Shown in pieces: positions 36,327-44,615 of a DNA stretch of 64,000 nt. Within the stretch, counting starts at the first letter, position 1. The number at the start of each line of letters is the position of its first letter. The DNA lies in contig NZ_CP058990.1 of the NCBI RefSeq assembly GCF_019021925.1, positions 1,108,001 to 1,172,000 of the forward strand, read 5' to 3'. The notes under the pieces were generated by a model that saw only the letters and a program-made list of their open reading frames with translations, was not told the origin of the DNA and ran no database searches. Made by a program: the position numbers and the translations under genes. Source of the stretch: Cellulophaga sp. HaHaR_3_176. GTDB taxonomy: Bacteria > Bacteroidota > Bacteroidia > Flavobacteriales > Flavobacteriaceae.

Positions 36327-37142
36327 ATGAAAAAAATAATCTGTTTTATTAGCCTTTTTCACTTGACTTTATTCGCTTTTGCTTCAAAAGTAGATACGCT
36401 TGTAGTGTATAGCGAAGCAATGAAAAAAAACATTAAAAATGTAGTTATTACACCTGATTCTTATAAAAATAAAGGCCAAGCATATGCAGTGGTTTATCTT
36501 CTGCATGGTGCGGGAGGTGATTATAAAGATTGCCTATCTAAAATGCCAGACATTAAAAACTATGCAGATACTTATAATGTAATCGTTGTTTGCCCCGACG
36601 GCGGTAAAACAAGTTGGTACTTTGATAGTCCGGTAGATACTTCAATGCAATATGAAACATATGTTTCAAAAGAATTAATTTCTACAATCGATAACACATA
36701 CAATACACTAGCAAATAAAGAAAATAGAGCAATTACAGGTTTAAGTATGGGCGGGCATGGTGCTCTATATTTATCAATTAAACATACCGATGTTTTTGGT
36801 GTTTCAGGTAGTATGAGTGGTGGTGTTGATATTAGACCATTTTCTTTACGATGGGATATTGCACAACGATTAGGTAAGTATTCAGAAAACCCTGAAAATT
36901 GGGAGCAAAATACAATTATAAACATGCTTCATTTACTTGATGGTAAAAACTTAAAATTCATTTTTGATTGTGGTGTTGATGATTTTTTCTATGATGCAAA
37001 TATGAGGCTTCATGATAAATTAGTAGAGCGTAATATTCCTCATGATTATGTTGAACGACCAGGAGGTCATACCAAACCTTATTGGGCGAATTCTATCAAA
37101 TATCATTTTTTATTCTTTAATGATTTTTTCAACAAAAAATAA
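36327..37142 (+). CDS. secreted alpha/beta-hydrolase esterase (CE1/esterase D-like)
   Basis: A 271-residue protein with a signal peptide (CFISLFHLTLFAFA). It has the alpha/beta-hydrolase fold of the putative esterase family (esterase D, CE1-like). The nucleophile elbow is AITGLSMGGHGALYL with Ser140, the oxyanion segment YLLHGAGGDY, and the acid/base end FIFDCGVDDFF with His in RPGGHTKPYW. It likely removes acetyl or other acyl groups from the glycan or its oligosaccharides in the periplasm. Only 11 bases separate it from the MFS gene. The ester type is undetermined. Confidence 0.85.
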   Translation: MKKIICFISLFHLTLFAFASKVDTLVVYSEAMKKNIKNVVITPDSYKNKGQAYAVVYLLHGAGGDYKDCLSKMPDIKNYADTYNVIVVCPDGGKTSWYFDSPVDTSMQYETYVSKELISTIDNTYNTLANKENRAITGLSMGGHGALYLSIKHTDVFGVSGSMSGGVDIRPFSLRWDIAQRLGKYSENPENWEQNTIINMLHLLDGKNLKFIFDCGVDDFFYDANMRLHDKLVERNIPHDYVERPGGHTKPYWANSIKYHFLFFNDFFNKK

Positions 37143-37232
37143 ATTCAAAACAAATAGTTATAATATTTCTTAAAAAAATCAGCTCAATTTAGTGATGAAA
37201 TTGGCTTTGTAGATAACCTGTCCATGTGAATG

Positions 37233-37244
37233 GGCAATATTGCC
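37233..37244. promoter_or_regulatory. 12-base palindrome upstream of GH97
   Basis: GGCAATATTGCC is a perfect palindrome in the 176-base gap between the esterase and GH97 genes, 75 bases before the GH97 start. Its GC-rich ends stand out in this AT-rich region. It could be an operator. No matching copy was noticed elsewhere in the window. Confidence 0.3.
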
Positions 37245-37318
37245 ATATTTAATTGTGTGTAGATATGTAGTTTTAACACAATTAAAAATTCAATTTTTTA
37301 AGAAAGGAATCTAAACAT

Positions 37319-39307
37319 ATGAAAATTTTAAAAAAGAAGATTTTTATTATCAGTACTATCTTGTTAGTATTTCTTTCAGCTTGTGATAGGGATGAAGATG
37401 CTATTCAAATAACGTCACCAAATGGTAAAAATATGTTTAAACTATTACTAGAAACAGGTATTGGTTTTTCTATGTTTTACAATGGTGAAGAGGTTTTGTT
37501 ACCTTCTATTATAGAACTTGTTTCAAACGATATTAATTTTGAAGGTAAGTTTGATGTTTTAAAAGTAGAAAATACATCGATTGAAAACGAGTGGAATTCG
37601 AATTTTGGAGAATTAAGTACAATACCTGATAACTACAATCAACTTAAAGTATTCCTTAAATCAAGTGATTCTAAAATTAATATTATTTGTAGAGCTTATG
37701 ATGAAGGAATTGCTTTTTCTTATGAAATCCCTGAACAACGTAATATTAAGGAAATAGGTTTAGCAGAGAATATTCATTACAACTTTAAAGAAGATTATAA
37801 AGTTTGGTCTACACCTAAGCGTGGACAAGGAGTACTTACAGCACAAGGTGAGTATAGGGAAATTCCATTATCACAATTAGAAAAAGGAGTAGAACGTCCT
37901 TTAGTTATTGAAATTAATGATAGTTTAAAAATTGCTTTAGCCGAAGCAAAGTTGGTAAATTATGCCAGATTGAGTTTTAATAAAGGGACAGCTTCTAAAT
38001 ACAGCATTTTATCAACCTTAGATGGTAAGATGGGAGAACAAAAACAAGATACTATTACTGGGGCTATTATTTCAAATCGTAATGAAACAGGGGATAAAGT
38101 ACATAAAAAATTACCATTTCAATCTCCTTGGCGAGTGGTAATGATGGCTAAAAATGAAGGAGAGTTATTAACTAATAATTACATCATTCAAAACTTAAAT
38201 GATCCTTCTAAAATAACAGATGAATCTTGGATAAAACCAGGGAAGGTGTTACGTGAAACAAAACTTACCACAAAAGGAGCTTATGCAGCTATTGATTTTG
38301 TTGCAGCACATAATATGCAATATATCATGTTCGATGCAGGCTGGTATGGTGATGAGATGAAAAACAGCTCAGATGCAACTACGGTAACCTTAGACCCTAA
38401 AAGATCAAAAGGCCCTTTAGATATGGAGGCAGTTACGGCTTATGGAAATGAAAAAGGAATAGGACTTATACTCTATATAAACCGTCGTGCTTTAGAAAAA
38501 CAAATAGATGAAGTATTGCCTTTATTAAAAAAATGGGGTGTAGCTGGTATTAAGTATGGTTTTGTTAGAGTAGGAGATCAGGATGCTACAGCTTGGTTAC
38601 ATGATGCGGTTAAGAAAACTGCGGAATATGAAATGATAATAGATGTGCATGATGAATATAGACCTACTGGTTTTTCTAGAACCTATCCAAATTTTCTAAC
38701 TCAAGAAGGGATTCGTGGTGATGAGGAAACGGTACCTAATGCCCATACTTTAATTAGCATGTTTACGCGTACACTTGCTGGTGCTTCTGATAACACAGTT
38801 TGTTATTACAGTTCTAGAGTTAATAGTATGGGGTCTCATGCATCTCAATTAGCAAAAACAGTATGTATTTTTAGTCCACTTCAATTTTTGTATTGGTATG
38901 ATAAACCAGCAGCTGCACCAGAAAAAAAAGATGGTTTGTGGGGAGATACTAGACATATTGGTAACGAACCTGAATTAGAATTTTTTGATAATGTACCAAC
39001 AACTTGGGATGAAACCATAGTTTTAGAAGCCAAAATTGGAGAAATTGGAGTTATAGCAAGAAGAAAAGGTTCTGATTGGTTTATTGGTGGTATTAATGGG
39101 ATAAAACCTCAGAATATAAATTTGGATTTTTCTTTTTTAGAAGAAGGTCAACAATTTATAGCAAGATTTTACACCGATGATGAAACCGTAGAAACACGAA
39201 CAAATGTAAAAATTGAAGATTTTGAAATAACAAATGCAACTATTAAAGAAATAGTTGTTAAAGCAAATAATGGATTTGCAATACACATAAAAACAACCAA
39301 CCAATAA
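37319..39307 (+). CDS. GH97 family glycoside hydrolase, lipoprotein, atypical active site
   Basis: A 662-residue lipoprotein (signal ending at Cys22; acidic CDRDED after it suggests surface display). GH97 layout: N-terminal beta-sandwich (ITSPNGKNMFKLLLETG), catalytic barrel from about 300 (MQYIMFDAGWYGDEM) and C-terminal sandwich. Family members cleave alpha-glucosides or alpha-galactosides and use calcium. The segment aligned by eye with the retaining nucleophile (usually KVDF) reads AGIKYGFVRVGDQD, so Gly414 stands where Asp is expected. The later DVHDEYRPTGFSRTYPN and QEGIRGDEE segments also differ from the common HGAYKPTG form. This may mark a separate subgroup with another mechanism or substrate. 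Confidence 0.88.
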   Translation: MKILKKKIFIISTILLVFLSACDRDEDAIQITSPNGKNMFKLLLETGIGFSMFYNGEEVLLPSIIELVSNDINFEGKFDVLKVENTSIENEWNSNFGELSTIPDNYNQLKVFLKSSDSKINIICRAYDEGIAFSYEIPEQRNIKEIGLAENIHYNFKEDYKVWSTPKRGQGVLTAQGEYREIPLSQLEKGVERPLVIEINDSLKIALAEAKLVNYARLSFNKGTASKYSILSTLDGKMGEQKQDTITGAIISNRNETGDKVHKKLPFQSPWRVVMMAKNEGELLTNNYIIQNLNDPSKITDESWIKPGKVLRETKLTTKGAYAAIDFVAAHNMQYIMFDAGWYGDEMKNSSDATTVTLDPKRSKGPLDMEAVTAYGNEKGIGLILYINRRALEKQIDEVLPLLKKWGVAGIKYGFVRVGDQDATAWLHDAVKKTAEYEMIIDVHDEYRPTGFSRTYPNFLTQEGIRGDEETVPNAHTLISMFTRTLAGASDNTVCYYSSRVNSMGSHASQLAKTVCIFSPLQFLYWYDKPAAAPEKKDGLWGDTRHIGNEPELEFFDNVPTTWDETIVLEAKIGEIGVIARRKGSDWFIGGINGIKPQNINLDFSFLEEGQQFIARFYTDDETVETRTNVKIEDFEITNATIKEIVVKANNGFAIHIKTTNQ

Positions 39308-39314
39308 GCAGATT

Positions 39315-40841
39315 ATGAAACTTTTAAAAAATTTTAAATCAGTCTTAACAGTACTAATATTATTAGTAGGATACCCAACAGAAGTGTTGAGTTTTCAAAA
39401 ACAAAAAAAAGAGACCAACCTTAAATTAAAACAAATAAAAGGGTCTAAAAAACGTAATGTTATTTTCATTTTAACAGATGATCATCGTAACGATTTTATG
39501 GGCTTTACAGATAAAGTTCCATGGTTAAAAACACCTAATTTAGATAAAATGGCAAGTGAAGGTGCGCACATGAAAAATGCTTTCGTTACTACATCGTTAT
39601 GTTCGCCAAGTAGAGCAAGTATTTTAACTGGGCAATATTCACATGTACATACAATTGTTGATAATGTAGCACCAAACCCAGGCGATTTAACATTCTTCCC
39701 TCAATATTTACAAAAAGCAGGGTATCAGACTTCTTTTTTTGGTAAATGGCATATGGGCGACCATAACGATAGTCCAAGACCAGGTTTTGATCATTGGGAA
39801 AGTTTTGCAGGTCAGGGAGATTATTATGCACCTAATTTAAATATTAATGGAAAAAATACCCAATACGATAAAGAAACTTATGTTACAGATTTATTAACTG
39901 ACCATGCAGTAGATTGGTTAGATAAAAGAGATGAGGAAAAACCTTTTTTCATGTATTTATCACATAAAGCAGTACATGCTATGTTTTTACCAGCTAAGCG
40001 CCATGAAGGTATGTATGCAGGAAAAAAAATAATTAAACCAGACAGTTATACACAAACAATTGGTTCAGAGTATAAAAAATTAAATTGGCCAGATTGGGTA
40101 AAAAATCAAAGAGATAGTTGGCATGGTGTAGATCATATGTATCATGGTACTGCTGATGGCACTTTTGATGATTTAGTGCAAAGGTATTGTGAAACATTAA
40201 TGGGTGTTGATGATAGTGTCGGTACGGTTATGGAGTGGCTTAAAGCAAACGGTTTAGATGAATCTACTTTGGTTATTTATATGGGAGATAATGGCTTTAG
40301 CTGGGGAGAACACGGACTGATTGATAAACGTCATTTTTATGAAGAATCTGTAAAAGTGCCAATGTTGGCTTATTGTCCTGAAATTTTTGAGGGTGGTAAA
40401 ACTATTGAGCGTATGGTCCAAAATGTAGATATAGCGCCAACAATTTTAGAAAGTGCAGGTTTAGAAAAACCAGCATATATGCCTGGTAAATCATTTATAC
40501 AATTGCTAAAAGGTGATGAAACAAAATGGCGAGATAAAATATTTTATGAATATTATTTTGAATACGATTTTCCGATGACACCAACAGTTTTTGGAGTAAG
40601 AACAGATAAATATAAGTATATAAGATATAATGGTATTTGGGATACCAATGAATTGTATGATATTGAAAACGATCCCAATGAAATTGTCAATTTAATAGAT
40701 AAACCAGAACTGCAGCCATTAATTAAAGATTTTGCAAATAGTTTATATGATTGGTTAGAAGATACAAACGGAATGCAAATTCCTTTAAAACGAAACGTGT
40801 TCCATAGAATTGGAGATTTTGAGCATCCAAATCAATATTAA
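39315..40841 (+). CDS. S1 family sulfatase (arylsulfatase type)
   Basis: A 508-residue exported enzyme that removes sulfate esters from the polysaccharide. After a signal peptide (LTVLILLVGYPTEVLS) it has the alkaline-phosphatase-like fold: metal-binding VIFILTDDHRNDFMGF, the formylglycine signature LCSPSRASILTG with Cys96 as the residue to be modified, TSFFGKWHMGDH, and YMGDNGFSWGEHGLIDKRHF. It needs an anaerobic or aerobic maturase encoded elsewhere; none is in the window. It follows GH97 by 7 bases. The subfamily and the sugar position attacked cannot be fixed here. Two more sulfatases lie at 60059 and 61575. Confidence 0.95.
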   Translation: MKLLKNFKSVLTVLILLVGYPTEVLSFQKQKKETNLKLKQIKGSKKRNVIFILTDDHRNDFMGFTDKVPWLKTPNLDKMASEGAHMKNAFVTTSLCSPSRASILTGQYSHVHTIVDNVAPNPGDLTFFPQYLQKAGYQTSFFGKWHMGDHNDSPRPGFDHWESFAGQGDYYAPNLNINGKNTQYDKETYVTDLLTDHAVDWLDKRDEEKPFFMYLSHKAVHAMFLPAKRHEGMYAGKKIIKPDSYTQTIGSEYKKLNWPDWVKNQRDSWHGVDHMYHGTADGTFDDLVQRYCETLMGVDDSVGTVMEWLKANGLDESTLVIYMGDNGFSWGEHGLIDKRHFYEESVKVPMLAYCPEIFEGGKTIERMVQNVDIAPTILESAGLEKPAYMPGKSFIQLLKGDETKWRDKIFYEYYFEYDFPMTPTVFGVRTDKYKYIRYNGIWDTNELYDIENDPNEIVNLIDKPELQPLIKDFANSLYDWLEDTNGMQIPLKRNVFHRIGDFEHPNQY

Positions 40842-40898
40842 TAATTAAAGGAAGAAAATTAAACAGGTGTAGTAAATTATAATTTAGAAGTGAGTTAG

Positions 40899-43712
40899 AT
40901 GAAAAAGATGAAGTTAAAATTAAATTCAATTGTATTTGTAATGTTTATCGGTATGCTTACGGGTACAATAACAACGAATGCTCAAAAAAGTAAACACCCC
41001 AGAATTTATACAACAAATGAAGCTAAACCTGAATTTTTAAACAGTATTAAAAATATTGATTGGAAAAAAAGTTTAGTAGATAAGAAAATTAAAAATTTAG
41101 AAAAGTATTTAAATCATGTTGAAAATGATTCAACATGGCTTGTTTCTAGGTTGCAAATGAATTGGAAAACAAAACACCACAAAGTTTTTGTTAAAGGTGG
41201 AGATTTTGATCACTCTGAAGGTAATGCTCCTGTACCAACAGTGCGTTTCTCAGGTACAAGAGATTGGGCTTCGGAATATTCAACGCCTAATTTAGAAGAT
41301 GTAGAACCGTATTTTGATGATCCTCGTGGTTACTATTTGGCACATAAGAAAACAAAAGTAAAAGAGTGGGTACACCCTTCAAAAATAGGATTTGCTATTG
41401 AAGGTATTAACCGTAAGATAATGAGCCTTGTTGAAGATGCTTCTTTTTTATATTGGGTAACTGGCGATAAAAAATATGCTGAATTTGCAAAACCAGTTTT
41501 TGAAACCTACATAGCAGGTATGTACTATAGAGATGCACCTATTGATTTAGAAAACGGAGTTCAACAACGTATATCTGGATTAGCTACATTTGAAGTTATT
41601 CATGAAAAAATATTAATTCACTTAATTACGACATACGATTTTTTGTATGATTATTTTGAAGATGAAAAAGTAAATTTAAATCAGACTGCTGCTGTATTTC
41701 AAAAATGGGGTGATCAAATTATAAATAATGGAATACCAGATAATAATTGGAACCTATTTCAGGCTAGATTTTTAACGTATGTAGCGCTGGTTTTAGATGA
41801 AAACAAAGCGTATACAAACGGAAAAGGGCGCCAGTATTTTTTAGACCGTACTTTTAATTCTTCTTCAGAAAGACAATTAGCTATTAAAGAATCTTTATTG
41901 GTTTACAATCAAGAAACAGGTATGTGGCCAGAATGTGCTTCATATTCTGTTCATGTGATTACCACTTTACTAGATATTTTCACCCTTTTAGATAATACAA
42001 CAAATAAGAATGAATTATCAAACTTTCCAATTATTGAAAAAGCAGCATTAGCATCCTTTCAATATTTGTTTCCTAGCGGGTATACCATTGGTTTTGGTGA
42101 TTCAAACCACAAAACACTTCCGCCTGAAAATTTCGAACTTTTAATTTCAAATTACAGTAAATATAAAAATGTTGAAAAAGAGGGTATTATTTCTGGATTG
42201 TTATCTGAAATGATTGCCAAGGGAGAATATGAACGAGAAGCAAAAGATTTACCGCAATTGTTCTTTTATGTTGATGAGTTAAAAACATCAGAAGATAACA
42301 GTAATGGACTAGAGAAATTAACATCGCCAACGTTTTATGCATCTAACGTAAGTATGTTTAATCAAAGATTGGGAAGTGGAGATGATGCGATGATGATATC
42401 TACCGTAGGTTCTTACGGAAATCATTCTCATGCTAATGGTGTTTCAATTGAATTATTTGCAAATACATATGCTTTGGGTTTAGATATGGGAAAAGGTTCT
42501 AGTTATTGGCATAGTGATCATAGAGAGTATTACTCTCGATTTCCAGCACATAATACAGTTGTTGTAGATGGTATTTCAGATTATTATGCTATGCGTGGGT
42601 ACCACCCTTTTAAATTAGATAATAATTTTCCGAAAGTAAGTGAAAAACCTTCTTTTGATAAGCTAACTTTTTCTAAAGTATCCTTTTTTGAACCTGAAGC
42701 ACAAGCGGACCAACAACGGTTTACAGCAATTATAAAATCGAATTCTTCAAAAGGATATTTTTTAGATGTTTTTAGATCTAAAAAGCAAATAGATGGAGAA
42801 CAACGTCACGATTATTTTTATCATAATTTAGGACAATCTCTTCAAATTTTAGATAAAAAAGAAGAAGCACTTCCTTTAAAATCGACAAAAGACTTTGGAA
42901 GTATATATGGTGATATTAAGGGTTATGATTATTTAAGCAGTAAAAAGAAAGTTAAGACATCTGAAGATGTTCTTGCCCTTTTTAGGTTAAAAACGAATGA
43001 TAGAGCTGATAATTTAATGAAGGTTTGGATTAAAGGAAGCGAAAATCAAAGTATTTATACGGCCTTAGCACCAAAATCAAATGCGCTAAAAAAAGATTCA
43101 GGGACAGCACCTGCTGAAGTTATTGGAGATTCAATTCAAACTCTAATTGTTAAGAGAAATGCTTCAGCATGGGAAAATCCTTTTGCAATGGTTTTTAACC
43201 CTTATTTTGAAGGAGAAGAGAATCCGATTTCTGATGTGAAATACTCAACAATTAAAGAAAATCCAAGCACACAAGTTATACGAGTAGCATTTAAAGATTA
43301 TGCAACCGATACAGTTATTTTAAATACAACTGAAGAAGATGTGGTAGAAAAAGAAGGACTATATCAAAAAGGTTTACTATCAGTCGTGAGAACTGCTAAA
43401 AAAAGTAGTGATTTAGATTATTTCTTTCTTGCAGGGATGTATAAATATGAACAACATGGTTGGGAAATTGTTGCTTCTGGAACACCTGTAAATGTTTCTG
43501 TAGAGCGTAATGGAGATACTTTTGTATTAGAGTCAGATGGACCAATTTTAATAAGAGCACCTTTTTTAGATGGAAAAAAATCTGCTGAGTTACAAATTTA
43601 TGAAAATGATATTTTAATTAGTTCAAGGAAAGGGCAGGTATCAAGATCTAATCCAGATCAATTAGTATTTAGATTAGAGAAGGGGTATAGTAAAGCAGTA
43701 ATTGCATACTAA
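40899..43712 (+). CDS. heparinase II/III-like protein, putative polysaccharide lyase (paralogue 1)
   Basis: A 937-residue secreted protein (signal FVMFIGMLTGTITTNAQ). It has an (alpha/alpha)n toroid up to about residue 450, with NWNLFQARFLTYVALVL and MWPECASYSVHVITT. A heparinase II/III-type beta-sandwich follows, marked by GNHSHANGVSIELF with His509 and His511 and the SRFPAHNTVVVDG segment. It is a clear paralogue of the protein at 53104; both share SRLQM.WKTK, APVPTVRF and DDPRG near the start. Its likely job is beta-elimination of a uronic-acid-containing chain, feeding GH88. I cannot assign a PL family, and a dehydratase or other activity on the same fold is possible. Confidence 0.8.
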   Translation: MKKMKLKLNSIVFVMFIGMLTGTITTNAQKSKHPRIYTTNEAKPEFLNSIKNIDWKKSLVDKKIKNLEKYLNHVENDSTWLVSRLQMNWKTKHHKVFVKGGDFDHSEGNAPVPTVRFSGTRDWASEYSTPNLEDVEPYFDDPRGYYLAHKKTKVKEWVHPSKIGFAIEGINRKIMSLVEDASFLYWVTGDKKYAEFAKPVFETYIAGMYYRDAPIDLENGVQQRISGLATFEVIHEKILIHLITTYDFLYDYFEDEKVNLNQTAAVFQKWGDQIINNGIPDNNWNLFQARFLTYVALVLDENKAYTNGKGRQYFLDRTFNSSSERQLAIKESLLVYNQETGMWPECASYSVHVITTLLDIFTLLDNTTNKNELSNFPIIEKAALASFQYLFPSGYTIGFGDSNHKTLPPENFELLISNYSKYKNVEKEGIISGLLSEMIAKGEYEREAKDLPQLFFYVDELKTSEDNSNGLEKLTSPTFYASNVSMFNQRLGSGDDAMMISTVGSYGNHSHANGVSIELFANTYALGLDMGKGSSYWHSDHREYYSRFPAHNTVVVDGISDYYAMRGYHPFKLDNNFPKVSEKPSFDKLTFSKVSFFEPEAQADQQRFTAIIKSNSSKGYFLDVFRSKKQIDGEQRHDYFYHNLGQSLQILDKKEEALPLKSTKDFGSIYGDIKGYDYLSSKKKVKTSEDVLALFRLKTNDRADNLMKVWIKGSENQSIYTALAPKSNALKKDSGTAPAEVIGDSIQTLIVKRNASAWENPFAMVFNPYFEGEENPISDVKYSTIKENPSTQVIRVAFKDYATDTVILNTTEEDVVEKEGLYQKGLLSVVRTAKKSSDLDYFFLAGMYKYEQHGWEIVASGTPVNVSVERNGDTFVLESDGPILIRAPFLDGKKSAELQIYENDILISSRKGQVSRSNPDQLVFRLEKGYSKAVIAY

Positions 43713-43723
43713 AAATATAAAAA

Positions 43724-44596
43724 ATGAAAGTATTAATAAACATTCTGGCTATTTTAATTTTTTTGGTATCTTTCTTTGAAGTTTATAGTCAGAACCCGAA
43801 ATCAGGTAGAGAAATATTACCAGATACTTTAGTATATAAAATAGTTGATGCTGATACGTTAAAATTGACTTTTTTTTACCCTGAGAAAGTGGAGCTAAAT
43901 AAAAAAATTCCGACTATTGTTTTTTATTTCGGAGGCGGATGGAGTGGAGGTTCAACTACTCAATTTGAAGATCAAGCAAAATATTTTGCAACAAGGGGTA
44001 TGGTTTCTGTATTAGTTGATTATCGCGTAAAATCAAGACATAAAGCAACTCCATTTGATGCTGTAAGGGATGCTAAATCTGCAATACGTTACTTGAGAAA
44101 TAATGCTAAAAAATTACATATAGATCCAAATAAAATAGTAGCTTCAGGAGGCTCTGCAGGTGGGCATTTAGCTGCTGCGACAGCTATAATAAAAGGTTTA
44201 GAAGAGCCTAATGAAGATGTCTCAATTAACTCTAAAGCAAATGCATTAGTACTATATAATCCTGTAATTGATAATAGTAAAACGGGATATGGATATGATA
44301 AGGTAGGTGATAGGTACTTAGAAATATCACCCCTACATAATATAGAAAAAGGAGCACCTACTACCTTGTTTTTATTAGGGAGGAAAGACCCTCTAATTCC
44401 TGTGGCTACTGCTTATGTATACCAGTCTAAAATGGAAGCTGTAGGTAGTCGTTGTGATGTATTAATTTACGAAGGTCAAAAACATGGTTTTTTTAATCAA
44501 TGGAAAGAAGAAGGACCTGAATATTTTGAGAAAACAACATATGATGTTGATCTATTTTTACAATCGATTGGATATTTGAAAGAAAAAATAAAATAA
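43724..44596 (+). CDS. alpha/beta-hydrolase esterase (lipase/carboxylesterase type)
   Basis: A 290-residue secreted protein (signal LAILIFLVSFFEVYSQ) of the hormone-sensitive-lipase-like alpha/beta-hydrolase group. The oxyanion motif is YFGGGWSGGS. The nucleophile elbow is ASGGSAGGHLAAATAI with Ser144. The catalytic Asp is in LLGRKDPLIP and the His in YEGQKHGFFNQW. It probably removes acetyl groups from the PUL glycan. It follows the lyase-like gene by 11 bases and precedes the beta-helix protein by 19. With the CE1-like and two SGNH enzymes it makes four esterases in the locus, so the substrate is probably heavily acylated. Confidence 0.87.
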   Translation: MKVLINILAILIFLVSFFEVYSQNPKSGREILPDTLVYKIVDADTLKLTFFYPEKVELNKKIPTIVFYFGGGWSGGSTTQFEDQAKYFATRGMVSVLVDYRVKSRHKATPFDAVRDAKSAIRYLRNNAKKLHIDPNKIVASGGSAGGHLAAATAIIKGLEEPNEDVSINSKANALVLYNPVIDNSKTGYGYDKVGDRYLEISPLHNIEKGAPTTLFLLGRKDPLIPVATAYVYQSKMEAVGSRCDVLIYEGQKHGFFNQWKEEGPEYFEKTTYDVDLFLQSIGYLKEKIK

Positions 44597-44615
44597 CGAA
44601 CAATAAGAATTGAAA

